Below are positions 7,272 to 15,955 of a stretch of DNA of 18,064 bases, one piece after another. Origin of the DNA: Hamiltosporidium magnivora. Lineage: Eukaryota > Microsporidia > Dubosqiidae. The translations under genes and the position numbers were made by a program. Under the pieces are notes generated by a model. The model did no database searches. It had not been told where the DNA came from and was given only the letters and a program-made list of their open reading frames with translations. The stretch's first letter is position 1. Each line of letters begins with the position of its first letter. Where the stretch lies: contig PITI01000171.1 in the NCBI GenBank assembly GCA_004325065.1, positions 1 to 18,064 on the forward strand, written 5' to 3'.

Positions 7272-8954
7272 TTACTTATTTTTATCTTTCACTCTTACTT
7301 TATATCTTACAAAAAGATTTACATTATTCTTTGCATCCTCTAAAACAGAGATTATTTGTGAAAATGAGAAAGATCCAGAGGAAAAATGAAAAAAATTTGT
7401 AATGAAGGTTTCAGTATCGTTGGGATTACACAGAAATATTTTTAAATATTTTTCCAACATCGAAATAAGTGGAACATAAATAAGTTTGTTGCGATGTATA
7501 TTTTTGAAATCAGAAACTTCAAACAAAAGCTGTTCAGCTTTTGACGTATTTAACTTTAAGAACATAATTTTTGAAAATATAAATGAAATAGAAAGTTCAA
7601 GCAAAAAAAGCATTACATCCTCGCTGATTCCTAAAAGATCGGCCCCGAAAATTTCATTTTGTAAAAAATTTGATAAAAATTCTGAAAATTTTAGATTCTT
7701 GTCCGACAATTCAAGCTGTTTAAAGTACTTCTGATAATATTTATCTATAAATGTATACTCTTGTGCCTCCTTTAAACGAAGTTCTTTCTGAATCACATTT
7801 TCACAACATATTTTATTGTTTTTTTCGTAAATTTTTTTAAAGAGATCAACTGAAGTACTTTCTACGTAAGAAAATGTGTTTAGAATTAAAACAGCTTCTT
7901 TGAAGTTTCTTTTATGTTCTATTTTTTCTATAAATCTAATCGCAATTGAATTGACTTCAGCCAAAAAATATTCATAAATTTTCTCAGATTCAAAATATTG
8001 TATTTCCAAAAATATTTCACCTATAATTCTGAAAAATTCTATAAATCCGCAAACGATCTTCATTTCCTTTTTTGATTGATCCATTTCTATTTTACGAGCT
8101 TCAATAAAAAGAAATTTAACGTATATTTCTATATAAGGAATAAATATCTGTGATAACATCTTTCGATGTTTGCAATTTTTTTTTAAATCTTCTAAATCTT
8201 TTTTGGTTATTTTTGTATCGGTTTCTACATCTAAGGGATCATTCAAACTCGATTTATTATCTTCAACAAGTTCAACGCCAGTGTTTTTAAAAATTATCTT
8301 TTTATTTTTATCATTATTTGTATTATTATTATTTTCACAACAATTATCGCTGAAAATGTGATTGCAATATTTCTTTTCGAATTCTAAAATATATTTTAAT
8401 CCGTCTAAATAATCTTTATTATCTATATTGTTATGGAAAATAATATTACAAATAATCTGCTTCGTTAGCACACAAAATTTAAATACAAACTCGCCTTCAA
8501 GATTCCATTGAGGAGGAATATCAGATTCATTCAGCCTTAAACTATCCAATGAATTCTCAAACCAGTCAATGGCTTTCTTCAATTCGCACAATTTTCTTAT
8601 ATTTGATTTCATAGAATATACATAATTTTCATACTTTTGAATAATAATATTATCTATTATGATATCTTTAATTTCTTTAATATAAGCATTATCGAGATAC
8701 AATACGGTATTTATCATCTCTTTGTGGATTTTCCTTTTATTACAAAGTAAGAATTTTATATCATTTCTCATAATTATTTTTAAGATTTCTTTGTTTTTAG
8801 TATATTGTTTCAATAAATCCAAATCTTTAGGATCTGAAATAGCAGTCGCATTTATTTTAGATATCGTATTTAGTGACATCTCTATTTTTTTATAATCTTT
8901 TCTTTTAATGAGATCATAAAATCTTGTTAATTCTCTTCTTTCGTTATTTTTCAT
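7272..8954 (-). CDS. VPS53: Vps53-like subunit of the GARP tethering complex (shortened)
   Basis: Vps53 is a core subunit of GARP, which tethers endosome-derived vesicles at the trans-Golgi. In this 560-residue protein FVFKFCVLTKQII (156-168) and LKYILEFEKKY (186-196) match the mid region. MLSQIFIPYIEIYV (266-279) corresponds to the family's FEPYLxIYV. AVLILNTFSYVESTSVDLFKKI (354-375) corresponds to the ILNTAxYCxxTTxxLxxK block. SFIFSKI through KAEQLLFEVSDFKNI (457-486) matches the C-terminal region around AEQLLLD, and DTETF (513-517) is shared too. An Asn/Lys-rich, probably disordered insert spans about 205-260. The protein is about a third shorter than human or yeast Vps53, mainly at the N-terminus. 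ATG 8954 has CC directly before it but no clear CCC motif. Recognition is from conserved blocks recalled from the family. Confidence 0.82.
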   Translation of the reverse strand: MKNNERRELTRFYDLIKRKDYKKIEMSLNTISKINATAISDPKDLDLLKQYTKNKEILKIIMRNDIKFLLCNKRKIHKEMINTVLYLDNAYIKEIKDIIIDNIIIQKYENYVYSMKSNIRKLCELKKAIDWFENSLDSLRLNESDIPPQWNLEGEFVFKFCVLTKQIICNIIFHNNIDNKDYLDGLKYILEFEKKYCNHIFSDNCCENNNNTNNDKNKKIIFKNTGVELVEDNKSSLNDPLDVETDTKITKKDLEDLKKNCKHRKMLSQIFIPYIEIYVKFLFIEARKIEMDQSKKEMKIVCGFIEFFRIIGEIFLEIQYFESEKIYEYFLAEVNSIAIRFIEKIEHKRNFKEAVLILNTFSYVESTSVDLFKKIYEKNNKICCENVIQKELRLKEAQEYTFIDKYYQKYFKQLELSDKNLKFSEFLSNFLQNEIFGADLLGISEDVMLFLLELSISFIFSKIMFLKLNTSKAEQLLFEVSDFKNIHRNKLIYVPLISMLEKYLKIFLCNPNDTETFITNFFHFSSGSFSFSQIISVLEDAKNNVNLFVRYKVRVKDKNK

Positions 8955-9600
8955 GGTTTTGTTTACAATTTCTTGAAAAGGTTTTGTTATTTTTTGAAAC
9001 AGTTTTAAATTTTTTTTTATTGAAACTCATAGATTCTTTTTGCTGCTTTTGACTAAACATTCATATATACTATTACTTTTAAATTTGAATATAGTTAAAC
9101 ATATTAAAGATACTTCCTTTTTCTACTCAGAAGTAAACATAAAAAATTTGATTAAATTCAAAATATTTACTCATAGAATTTGATAAAAAAATGTTCAAAG
9201 TTGTTTAAGATTGGAAATAATACATCGTTTAAGTAATTCAGATGATAAAAATATTAAAATATTAAAAAATATAAGAAGAATTTTTCTTAAGATCAATAAA
9301 ATATATCCTAGAGATTATCCAAATTATCTATAGTTTGAAGAAATATAAAAATTTTCGAAAATTGGAGTAATAAATGATTAATTTCGAATATATCTAAGTT
9401 TATATGTAAGAATAGGGTTAAATTGTGCTTCATTTTTTTAATTAAATAAATTTAGATATTTAAAATTAGGGAAACTAGATTTAAAACTTATTTTTAAATT
9501 TGAAATGATAGACTCATATATTTTAGAAAATAAAAACAAGATAAAGTTACTTGAAAAAGGATTCTATTTTAATGGTTAAAACTTTAAAACCAAAAAAGTG
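8955..9600. other. AT-rich spacer upstream of VPS53
   Basis: I see no gene or clear repeat. This is the 5' side of VPS53, so its promoter should lie at the left end of this stretch, but I cannot identify defined elements. Confidence 0.45.
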
Positions 9601-10240
9601 TAACTTATTAGCCAATAATCCGGGTCTTATTATAAGAGGGGTGTTGGGGTAAATCTTAGGTGATAACTCGGAATGATATTATGGCCTAATATCATAAGAA
9701 GTACTTATAAAGACCTCATTACTCATAAAGATAGGGGTATATATTCCGTCGATAGTGCTCAAGAAAACATTCGAGATATCTTCTTTAGAGCTTAAAAAAT
9801 TTAGTCCCAATAAGTACCGAAGAGAATTGGATGAGAGCATCAACGTTAGTTAGATCAAGATACAAATTCATTAAAGCCAATACCTTCATTAAGGGAGCCA
9901 AGTTTCGAAGATGATGCTGTTAAACAGGTAAAACCCAAAAAAAATATGTGATATTTTAGAAAGTGTATCTTTTTCGATCAACAACCAATAATATAATCAA
10001 GGGTTGATTTAGAGCAAGAGTCGCCAAATTTTTTGGCTCGCAGGCTACATTGACTTCTATAAAAATTTAACGGACCCAGAACTCATTAGATTTTATACCA
10101 ACTTAGTGAAAAGTATTTATTTGATGTTTGTTATTGATATTTCTCAAACAATTGTTAAAATTTTGATACGGATGTTCAAAAGAAAAATATTCAAATTAAT
10201 TACTAGAATTTTATATAAGTCTTCAAACTGCACAATTTAG
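9601..10240 (+). mobile_element. Decayed element remnant with LTR-like segment (tentative)
   Basis: The stretch 9610-9920 is clearly richer in G and C than its flanks. From 9641 it reads TGTTGGGGTAAATC, like the TG start of an LTR, followed by TATA-like ACTTATAAAGACC (about 9702) and GGGGTATATATTCC (about 9735), an arrangement resembling an LTR promoter. No matching second LTR or primer-binding site is visible. Downstream, 10013-10240 holds a 75-codon open frame without a usable ATG (SKSRQIFWLAGYIDFYK at its start) that I do not recognise. The whole could be a fragment of a retroelement; the evidence is composition and layout only. Confidence 0.3.
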
Positions 10241-10587
10241 TCATCCCCCTCAAAAACTCGTTCAATAATTTATTTCCGCTTTTAGCACTACCTATCTGTG
10301 TGAATAAACAGTCTCTGAAATGAAATACACAAATAATATTTATAGATACAAATTAAGATATATGCACTTGAAACTTTTACGATAATTTCTGATAATATAT
10401 TGGAGTAAACTTTAAGAAGTCAGTAGAGACAAATATTAACTACGCAAAATTCATTACTAATACATTATGCCACCAATTTTTTATTATTTCATTTTTGTTT
10501 TTTTGGTATAAATCAATAAAAAAAATGCAATGGTTTAAAAATATGTTAAAAATCAAATAAATTGTCTTTATATTACTAATTCATGAA

Positions 10588-10653
10588 TGGGAAATATCCT
10601 TAAGGGCCCGGGTTCTTCAAGAGCTGTAGCACCGCGGAGTGAGTAAGTAAGTA
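10588..10653 (+). mobile_element. GC-rich island ending in a GTAA-repeat tail (possible retroelement 3' end)
   Basis: The sequence around 10601-10640 (GGGCCCGGGTTC and CACCGCGGAGTGAG) is the most GC-rich patch in the window. It ends in a short (GTAA)-type tail, GAGTAAGTAAGTA. One frame reads GPGSSRAVAPRSE then stop directly at the tail. A coding end followed immediately by a short simple-repeat tail is characteristic of non-LTR retrotransposon 3' ends. There is no upstream reverse transcriptase here, so the copy would be strongly 5'-truncated. Confidence 0.35.
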
Positions 10654-11479
10654 TTACGAATATATACTAAAAAATATCTTAATTTGAAATTTTTTGTATA
10701 ATATAAGGCAATTTTATCCTTTTCTTTAGCTTAAAGAAACACCTAGCACACAATATAAAGATTGTGAGCAGTATATGTGGGTAATTTGTAGACTGCTGTG
10801 GTAGGTCAATGTTTGGAGAAACCTGATTTAGAGAAACAGAATAAAGTAAACTTTGAAAATAGTCGAAAACTAGAATTTATTAAAAAAAGTATTTGGATAT
10901 TTTAAATGAAGATTCTCAGTTCAAGAAACTTCTGAAAAGTACATTTGAGAATAATTCGACCCAAATAATAATTATTCAAATATTTGGGATATTAAACATA
11001 ATTATCACACTTTAAACCAAACATAAATTAATATTTTTGTAGTTGAATACATCTAATGTTTTCTTCTTTGGATCGATAGAACCAACAAAAGTTAAAACAA
11101 TTATGTTACCAAGGTTATTTCTTCTAGAGTTTTTAGCCTGCAACTTTTTTTTTTATTTTAAAAATATCATATCTTATTAAGAACAGTTGCGTATTATATT
11201 GGTTGATTACATTAACTCATTGCTAGGTTTAAAAAAAAAATTCCTTAACATTACATCGGCACACTCTATGATACCTACATATTAAGCCCTTTATCGAAAG
11301 ATGTTTAAACCTTAATATATAGGCAAGGCTTTTGCCCGGTGTTCATTAATATCCGTAACATTGAGTGTGATATCGTTCTAACCCCACACTTGTCTCCTCG
11401 AGAATATGGATTATTATCACATACTCACACCCATGAACCTAATAACTTCTAGCTAAGATACATAGAGGCTTGCATGTGG
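10654..11479. other. Mixed spacer with GC-richer patches
   Basis: No gene is recognisable. Patches at about 10735-10830 and 11250-11479 are less AT-rich than their surroundings and contain scattered stops, consistent with decayed elements. GGCAAGGCTTTTGCC near 11322 can form a small hairpin. The part from 11250 leads directly into repeat copy B and may belong to the same element. Confidence 0.4.
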
Positions 11480-11875
11480 TTCATATAGACAGCGCAATGT
11501 CATAACAACAGGTATAATCTCATCGTAGCTTTCCAGGCTGTAAAGGATTTTAGTTTTATATATCCTAGGTGCTAAGTCTTCTATCTCAAGTGAACAAGGC
11601 TAGGTTTCCATGCTTTCAGATATAAATTATGTTCAGGTTTAGCTGCGGTATCTGATCTAGTTACATTTAAACTGAAAAATATATTTGTAGAAAAGGTTGT
11701 GTCGTTTTGTAGACTTTCTCCTTCTCATACAAACTGTAATGCAAAAACTCAAATTATCTTGTGGTTTTATTCTAACTAAAAATCCAAACAATGATCTTGA
11801 CATAAACTTCATACTCATTGTCAGCAGTAAGCTTTTTATGTGGTTATCCTCTTTCCGCATTAGATTTTTTAGAAA
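11480..11875 (+). repeat. Dispersed repeat family, copy B
   Basis: Copy B aligns with copy A (2620-3000) at a near-constant offset of 8860 and, in its 3' third, with copy C (14826-14945) at an offset of 3067-3068. B and C share GTGGTTT at the left, AATGAT in the middle and ATGTGGTTAT at the right. In one frame both read KN-x-NND and later MWL, hinting at former coding sequence on the plus strand. The open frames of 61 and 67 codons on the two strands here are too short and uncharacteristic to call genes. Confidence 0.75.
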
Positions 11876-13334
11876 TAATTAATTATGTGATAAAATAAGA
11901 TTATTTTTTTTAAATATAATAACTTTATCATAATCATACAGAATGGTTTAATTCATCAAAAATTCAGTGTTTTTGATTTAATATTTAAGAAGATAATTAA
12001 AAATTTCGTTTGAAGTCTAAAACATTGAGTTTAAAACATTTTATATATATCTAAATAACATATATGAACTCGTATGGAGAATTTGACTGAAATTCCAATC
12101 AATTTTTAACAGGCTACGCATTTAAAAATGAAGATAAAATATACTTCTGTGGCAAAAGTAACTAAATAATTAAAACAAAATCAGCATCTGATTTTATTTT
12201 TGAACAAACGAAGAACATGAATTTTTTCTAGATTAGAGAGGGATTAACTTTTTATTATCTATAATTTTATACCTGATTGAAAACATTTTATTTATAAATT
12301 TCCAACCTCATTTTTTCTAATTTCAAGTTATAAAAGATTATTTTATGTTTTTTTTCGGATCCCAAATCAATATAATCAGTTTTTTGATAGCCTAAAAGTA
12401 ATACATAAATTAAATATAAATTATATTTATATTTATATGATTGTGCCAAATTTTATTTTCTTTTCTTCATATTTTAATATCTCTTGTGACAATTCTATCA
12501 TTATTTTATCAAATAAAGATTTTTAAAACCAAAAAAATGTTTAATTTTTTCGATATAAGATTCTAGTGCTTTATAGATAAATTTTTTATTTTTGTACAAA
12601 CATAAATTTGTTTCTAATTGGTTTGTCTTTTACTGAAAAACATATTCTAAAATAAAAAATTCAATGCAACCAAATTAAAAAAGCTCTTAAATTTACTGTA
12701 TAATTGCGAATCATATTTGAAAATCGTTTTTTTACACTTTAAACCAACACTAAAACTATTAATAAAAAATGTTACAAAAAAAGTCTTTTTTTGAACAATA
12801 AATGAATAAACTCGAAATCTAAAAATTAAAGTAGATACCATAACAAAAGTGGTTTCGTAATTTATTTTTAAATCAAAATATTGAGTTTATAATTTTTACT
12901 AACTAAAAATTACAAAGATCTTTAGTATATTAAAGCTCTTTTAATCTAATAGTTAAAATATTATTTTCTTTTATAAAAATATGTCAATTAAAATGGATTT
13001 ATTCACGAAAATAATAATATTTTCGGTCTTTCAAAACTGATTAAATTGATTTCCCATTGAGAAATTGGTTTCTTTATTGATTCTTAAAGCGAAAAATTTT
13101 TGCGAGATTTTTTTTCTCATTTAAGGTAAAATACTGTAGAAATTAATCGAAAAAAAATATTCATACACCAATTTCTTATAAATTTTTGTGGAACGATTGA
13201 AATTTTATAAAAATACTAAAAAAAACGGCTAAATTGATATAAAAAATAAAGAAAGTAAATTTAAACTAAAGAAAGATTTTTCTCGTCTTTAATATTTAAA
13301 TACCATATTAAGTAGAAAAATATTTTTAAAAAAA
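11876..13334. other. 1.5-kb AT-rich spacer without recognisable genes
   Basis: This region has long A and T runs and no supported coding or RNA gene. A 64-codon minus-strand frame at 12647-12841 has no recognisable motif. The motif CAGCATCTGATTT occurs near 12182 and also near 798, which may be chance in such biased sequence. Confidence 0.5.
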
Positions 13335-14510
13335 TCAAATTAAACTGACTTTTTCATTGACAATAGAAACGAGTTCTTCCAATGAAATTACAGATTTACC
13401 AGCCAGAATATAAAGAAAATCTAAAATATCTTCTGTAGCTTCATTTTTCAGAACAAATTCTTTAATACAAGTAAAATAGTTAATTTCTTTTGCTTCAATT
13501 CGTTTATCAGAAATAAAATTATTCCAATTTTGCATGAGAAGTATTTTTGATGGACTAATATCCACCAATTCAGCAATTTTTTTATCACTTAAATAATTCC
13601 ACCACTTAATTGCATTTTTTTTGGTACCCAATTTTTCCATAGTCTCAGATTCAAAATATTCATAACAATATCGGCTAAAAATCCGGGTAGTATGTTTTCG
13701 CTTGTAATTTTTACTAAAAAAACAAAATTCGACATCATATTTTGTCTTATCTACAGATAAAGTTACAATTATGCAATTCTGAGATTGAATAGCATAATAG
13801 TTGAGATGGAAGTGATTTATATGAAAAATTAAATTTTCCAGACTTTCATATGATCTAAAACAAAAAACACATTTTATTTCATCCATATCAAATTCAAATT
13901 CATCAATTTTATATGTAAAATTATGTTTTTTTACATATTCTACAATTTCATTGTTCATATTATAATGCAACGGCATATTCGTATTTGTTGCCTTCAAATT
14001 TATCGTTTTTACACGGATTTCAAAAGAAGGTTCAGAAGCAATTTGATAAAATTTATTTTTTACAAATAAATCAACTTCATATAAAAATAATGGTACTCCC
14101 CGTACCAATTTACAACCATTATACTTACAATAGAAACATTTTACAATTTTATTACATATAATAAATATTGTCATACATGTCTCATGATAACAAGAAAAAC
14201 TTACCTGTTTAGTCTTAGAAACCTCATTTATTATAAATTCATTACCTTTAAATTTTGCACTTATCGCATATTCAATGTTGTTCATTCTATAATTTTCATT
14301 TTTTTGATATCCACGTACAAATAATTTTATATTTTTATATTTTTTAAAAGAATCTTTCAGTGGAATCAAAGACATCAGAAATATTGCACAACATTCTCTT
14401 TCTTTAATTGTTTGTTTTTTTTCTGTACAAATATTTTCCATCTTTTTTAATGATCTTTCTAGAAAAGGTGTTGATACACTCATACTATTTTCTGAGAACC
14501 ACATGTTCAT
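13335..14510 (-). CDS. SUZ12: SUZ12-like Polycomb protein (C2H2 finger plus VEFS box)
   Basis: SUZ12 is a scaffold subunit of Polycomb repressive complex 2, which methylates histone H3 on lysine 27. The 391-residue protein has a zinc finger C214-x2-C217-x12-H230-x4-H235, the same spacing as the SUZ12 finger, followed after a linker by a VEFS-box-like region (about 285-388). There FVDVT-like LVDIS (315-319), LLMQNWNNFI (324-333), A340 and C348xxxF352 match the family pattern MxxWNxF...A...C..F in order and spacing. The N-terminal 200 residues, including a Cys cluster (CFYCKYNGC, 125-133), would correspond to the C2-like/EZH2-binding half but I cannot match them in detail. It is about half the length of human SUZ12 (739). 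CCC lies seven bases upstream of the ATG. The partner genes EZH2 and EED are not in the window. Confidence 0.85.
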   Translation of the reverse strand: MNMWFSENSMSVSTPFLERSLKKMENICTEKKQTIKERECCAIFLMSLIPLKDSFKKYKNIKLFVRGYQKNENYRMNNIEYAISAKFKGNEFIINEVSKTKQVSFSCYHETCMTIFIICNKIVKCFYCKYNGCKLVRGVPLFLYEVDLFVKNKFYQIASEPSFEIRVKTINLKATNTNMPLHYNMNNEIVEYVKKHNFTYKIDEFEFDMDEIKCVFCFRSYESLENLIFHINHFHLNYYAIQSQNCIIVTLSVDKTKYDVEFCFFSKNYKRKHTTRIFSRYCYEYFESETMEKLGTKKNAIKWWNYLSDKKIAELVDISPSKILLMQNWNNFISDKRIEAKEINYFTCIKEFVLKNEATEDILDFLYILAGKSVISLEELVSIVNEKVSLI

Positions 14511-14517
14511 AAAAGGT

Positions 14518-14520
14518 GGG
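14518..14520 (-). promoter_or_regulatory. CCC start-proximal motif of the SUZ12-like gene
   Basis: On the minus strand the sequence before the start is AGCCCACCTTTTATG, with CCC ending seven bases before the ATG at 14510. It resembles the microsporidian CCC-like start signal seen at two other genes here, with two bases more spacing. Confidence 0.45.
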
Positions 14521-14825
14521 CTAAAAACTAAACATCAGAAATAAATATCCATTACATTTTTCAAAAAAAGGTTCAAAATTATTTAAAAATTTTTAATCTG
14601 AATTATCGAGTAAAATAAATCAAAAAAAGTATTAAATTTCTAATCAATTACATTATTTGATAAATCAGGGAATCTTTATTTATAAAACAAGGTTAGATTT
14701 AAATTTTTAACATTACTTTTATTCCTCTTTTACTTCTTAGTGTCGAGGATGAACAAATAAAAGTTTACCATTTGTTTCTTTTAATCAGTTGTAACTGGGA
14801 TTACAGGGGTTTGGCCTTTTATTCC
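14521..14825. other. Spacer upstream of the SUZ12-like gene
   Basis: No gene is seen. The last part, about 14740-14825, is less AT-rich (GTGTCGAGGATG, ACTGGGATTACAGGGG) and may be the left portion of repeat copy C, although it does not align convincingly with copies A or B. Confidence 0.4.
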
Positions 14826-14945
14826 CGTGTGGTTTATACCTCACAAAAATGTAAATAATGATTTTCACCCAAATATACTTTACATTATCAAGCATTTGTT
14901 TTTAATGTGGTTATTTTCTCTCTTCATCGTAAATTTTTAATCTAT
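14826..14945 (+). repeat. Dispersed repeat family, copy C (partial)
   Basis: About 110 bases align with copy B at 11758-11870: GTGTGGTTT against TTGTGGTTTT, ATGATTTTCACCC against ATGATCTTGACAT, and TTTTAATGTGGTTAT against CTTTTTATGTGGTTAT. The offset changes by only one base across the block. It also aligns with copy A near 2897-2995. Only the 3' part of the family is represented. Confidence 0.65.
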
Positions 14946-15478
14946 TACATATATTTTATCAGAGAATTACGACTTATTTATAAAAAAAAAATAAGAAATT
15001 ATTAAACGATAAAATTACCGTTCGCCTCAAAAACAACCGTTTGTTAAAATATTGAAATTATAAATGATTTAAATATTTATGAAATGAAAAAACATTTATT
15101 TTTTAAGCAAAGTATGAATTAAATAAAGAAATATTTGAAGTTTTATTTCACTTTTCAACATATTATTTCACATCTTCGACTTCATAAAAGTAAAAATATG
15201 TGATAAATATATTAAAAATATTTGGTTGATCAATCTAAAAATTTGTTTTAAAGAAAGAATAATTTAGCGCAAACCTTAAAAAAAGAAATTTTGTTTAAAA
15301 ATAAAGTAAAATTTATGTTACTTAAGGTATCGCTATAAAAAAATATTTTTACTACTTTGAAATCAAAAATATTAAAAGTTAATCTCCATTTTTACAATAA
15401 GAAAACTTCTTTAAACATTTTTAATATTTTATAATAAGAAATCATTTCAAAACATAATCTTTCATATTTAATGATTTA
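14946..15478. other. AT-rich spacer without recognisable genes
   Basis: Only AT-rich sequence with frequent stops is present. It grades into the AAAATTC microsatellite at its right end. Confidence 0.5.
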
Positions 15479-15785
15479 AAAATTCAAAATTCAAAATTCG
15501 AAAATTCAAAAATTCAAAATTCAAAAATTCAAAAATTCAAAAATTCAAAATCAAAATTCAAAAATTCAAAATTCAAAAATTCAAAAATTCAAAAATTCAA
15601 AATTCAAAAATTCAAAAATTCAAAAATTCAAAATCAAAATTCAAAATTCAAAATTCAAAATTCAAAATTCAAAATTCAAAATTCAAAATTTAAAATTCAA
15701 AATTTAAAATTCAAAACTCAAAAATTTTATAAAATTCAAAAATTCAAAATTCAAAATTCAAAATTTAAAATTTATAAAATTTATA
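15479..15785 (+). repeat. AAAATTC / AAAAATTC microsatellite with an 83-bp higher-order duplication
   Basis: About 300 bases consist of 7- and 8-base units AAAATTC and AAAAATTC with occasional variants (AAAATC, AAAATTT, one TTCG). The order of unit types repeats: the 59 bases from 15501 are identical to the 59 bases from 15584, so a segment of about 83 bases was duplicated as a block. The array ends about 170 bases upstream of the USO1-like start codon. Confidence 0.92.
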
Positions 15786-15946
15786 GAACATTCATTACCT
15801 AAAATAATTTATAAAAATTACAATTTAGAGTGTATTTAATTGTAATATTTACGTATTCTGTTCAAATATATTTAAATTTTGGAATAGAATTGGTTTTTTT
15901 TCTAATTTTTATATTAATTCTTTTATAACTAAATATTCAAATAACA

Positions 15947-15950
15947 CCCC
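15947..15950 (+). promoter_or_regulatory. CCCC start-proximal motif of the USO1-like gene
   Basis: CACCCCGTCGGATG places CCCC exactly five bases before ATG 15956, the same spacing as at the dolichyldiphosphatase gene. It stands out sharply in the surrounding AT-only sequence and supports this start codon. Confidence 0.65.
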
Positions 15951-15955
15951 GTCGG

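Noticed and set aside
7486..8361. Plus-strand open frames inside VPS53 (7486-7734 and 8170-8361)
   Set aside because: They lie entirely within the well-supported minus-strand VPS53 gene and show low-complexity Ser/Phe-rich translations typical of shadows.
10588..10653. tRNA gene, because of GGGTTC and local high GC
   Set aside because: I could not form an acceptor stem or a cloverleaf with a T-loop of the GTTCRA type, and the tail is a simple repeat.
11657..11882. Overlapping open frames on both strands within repeat copy B
   Set aside because: Both are short, overlap each other, and are not kept open in copies A and C, so they are chance frames in a decayed repeat.
798..12194. CAGCATCTGATTT shared between about 798 and 12182 as a repeat
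   Set aside because: Only about 13 bases match, with no flanking similarity; this is too short to support in a strongly biased 18-kb sequence.
12647..12841. 64-codon minus-strand frame
   Set aside because: Its Phe/Ser/Lys-rich translation shows no motif, no start signal is present, and the length is expected by chance in long AT-rich spacers.
15479..15785. CRISPR array
   Set aside because: The units are 7-8 bases with no unique spacers; it is a simple-sequence microsatellite in a eukaryotic context.
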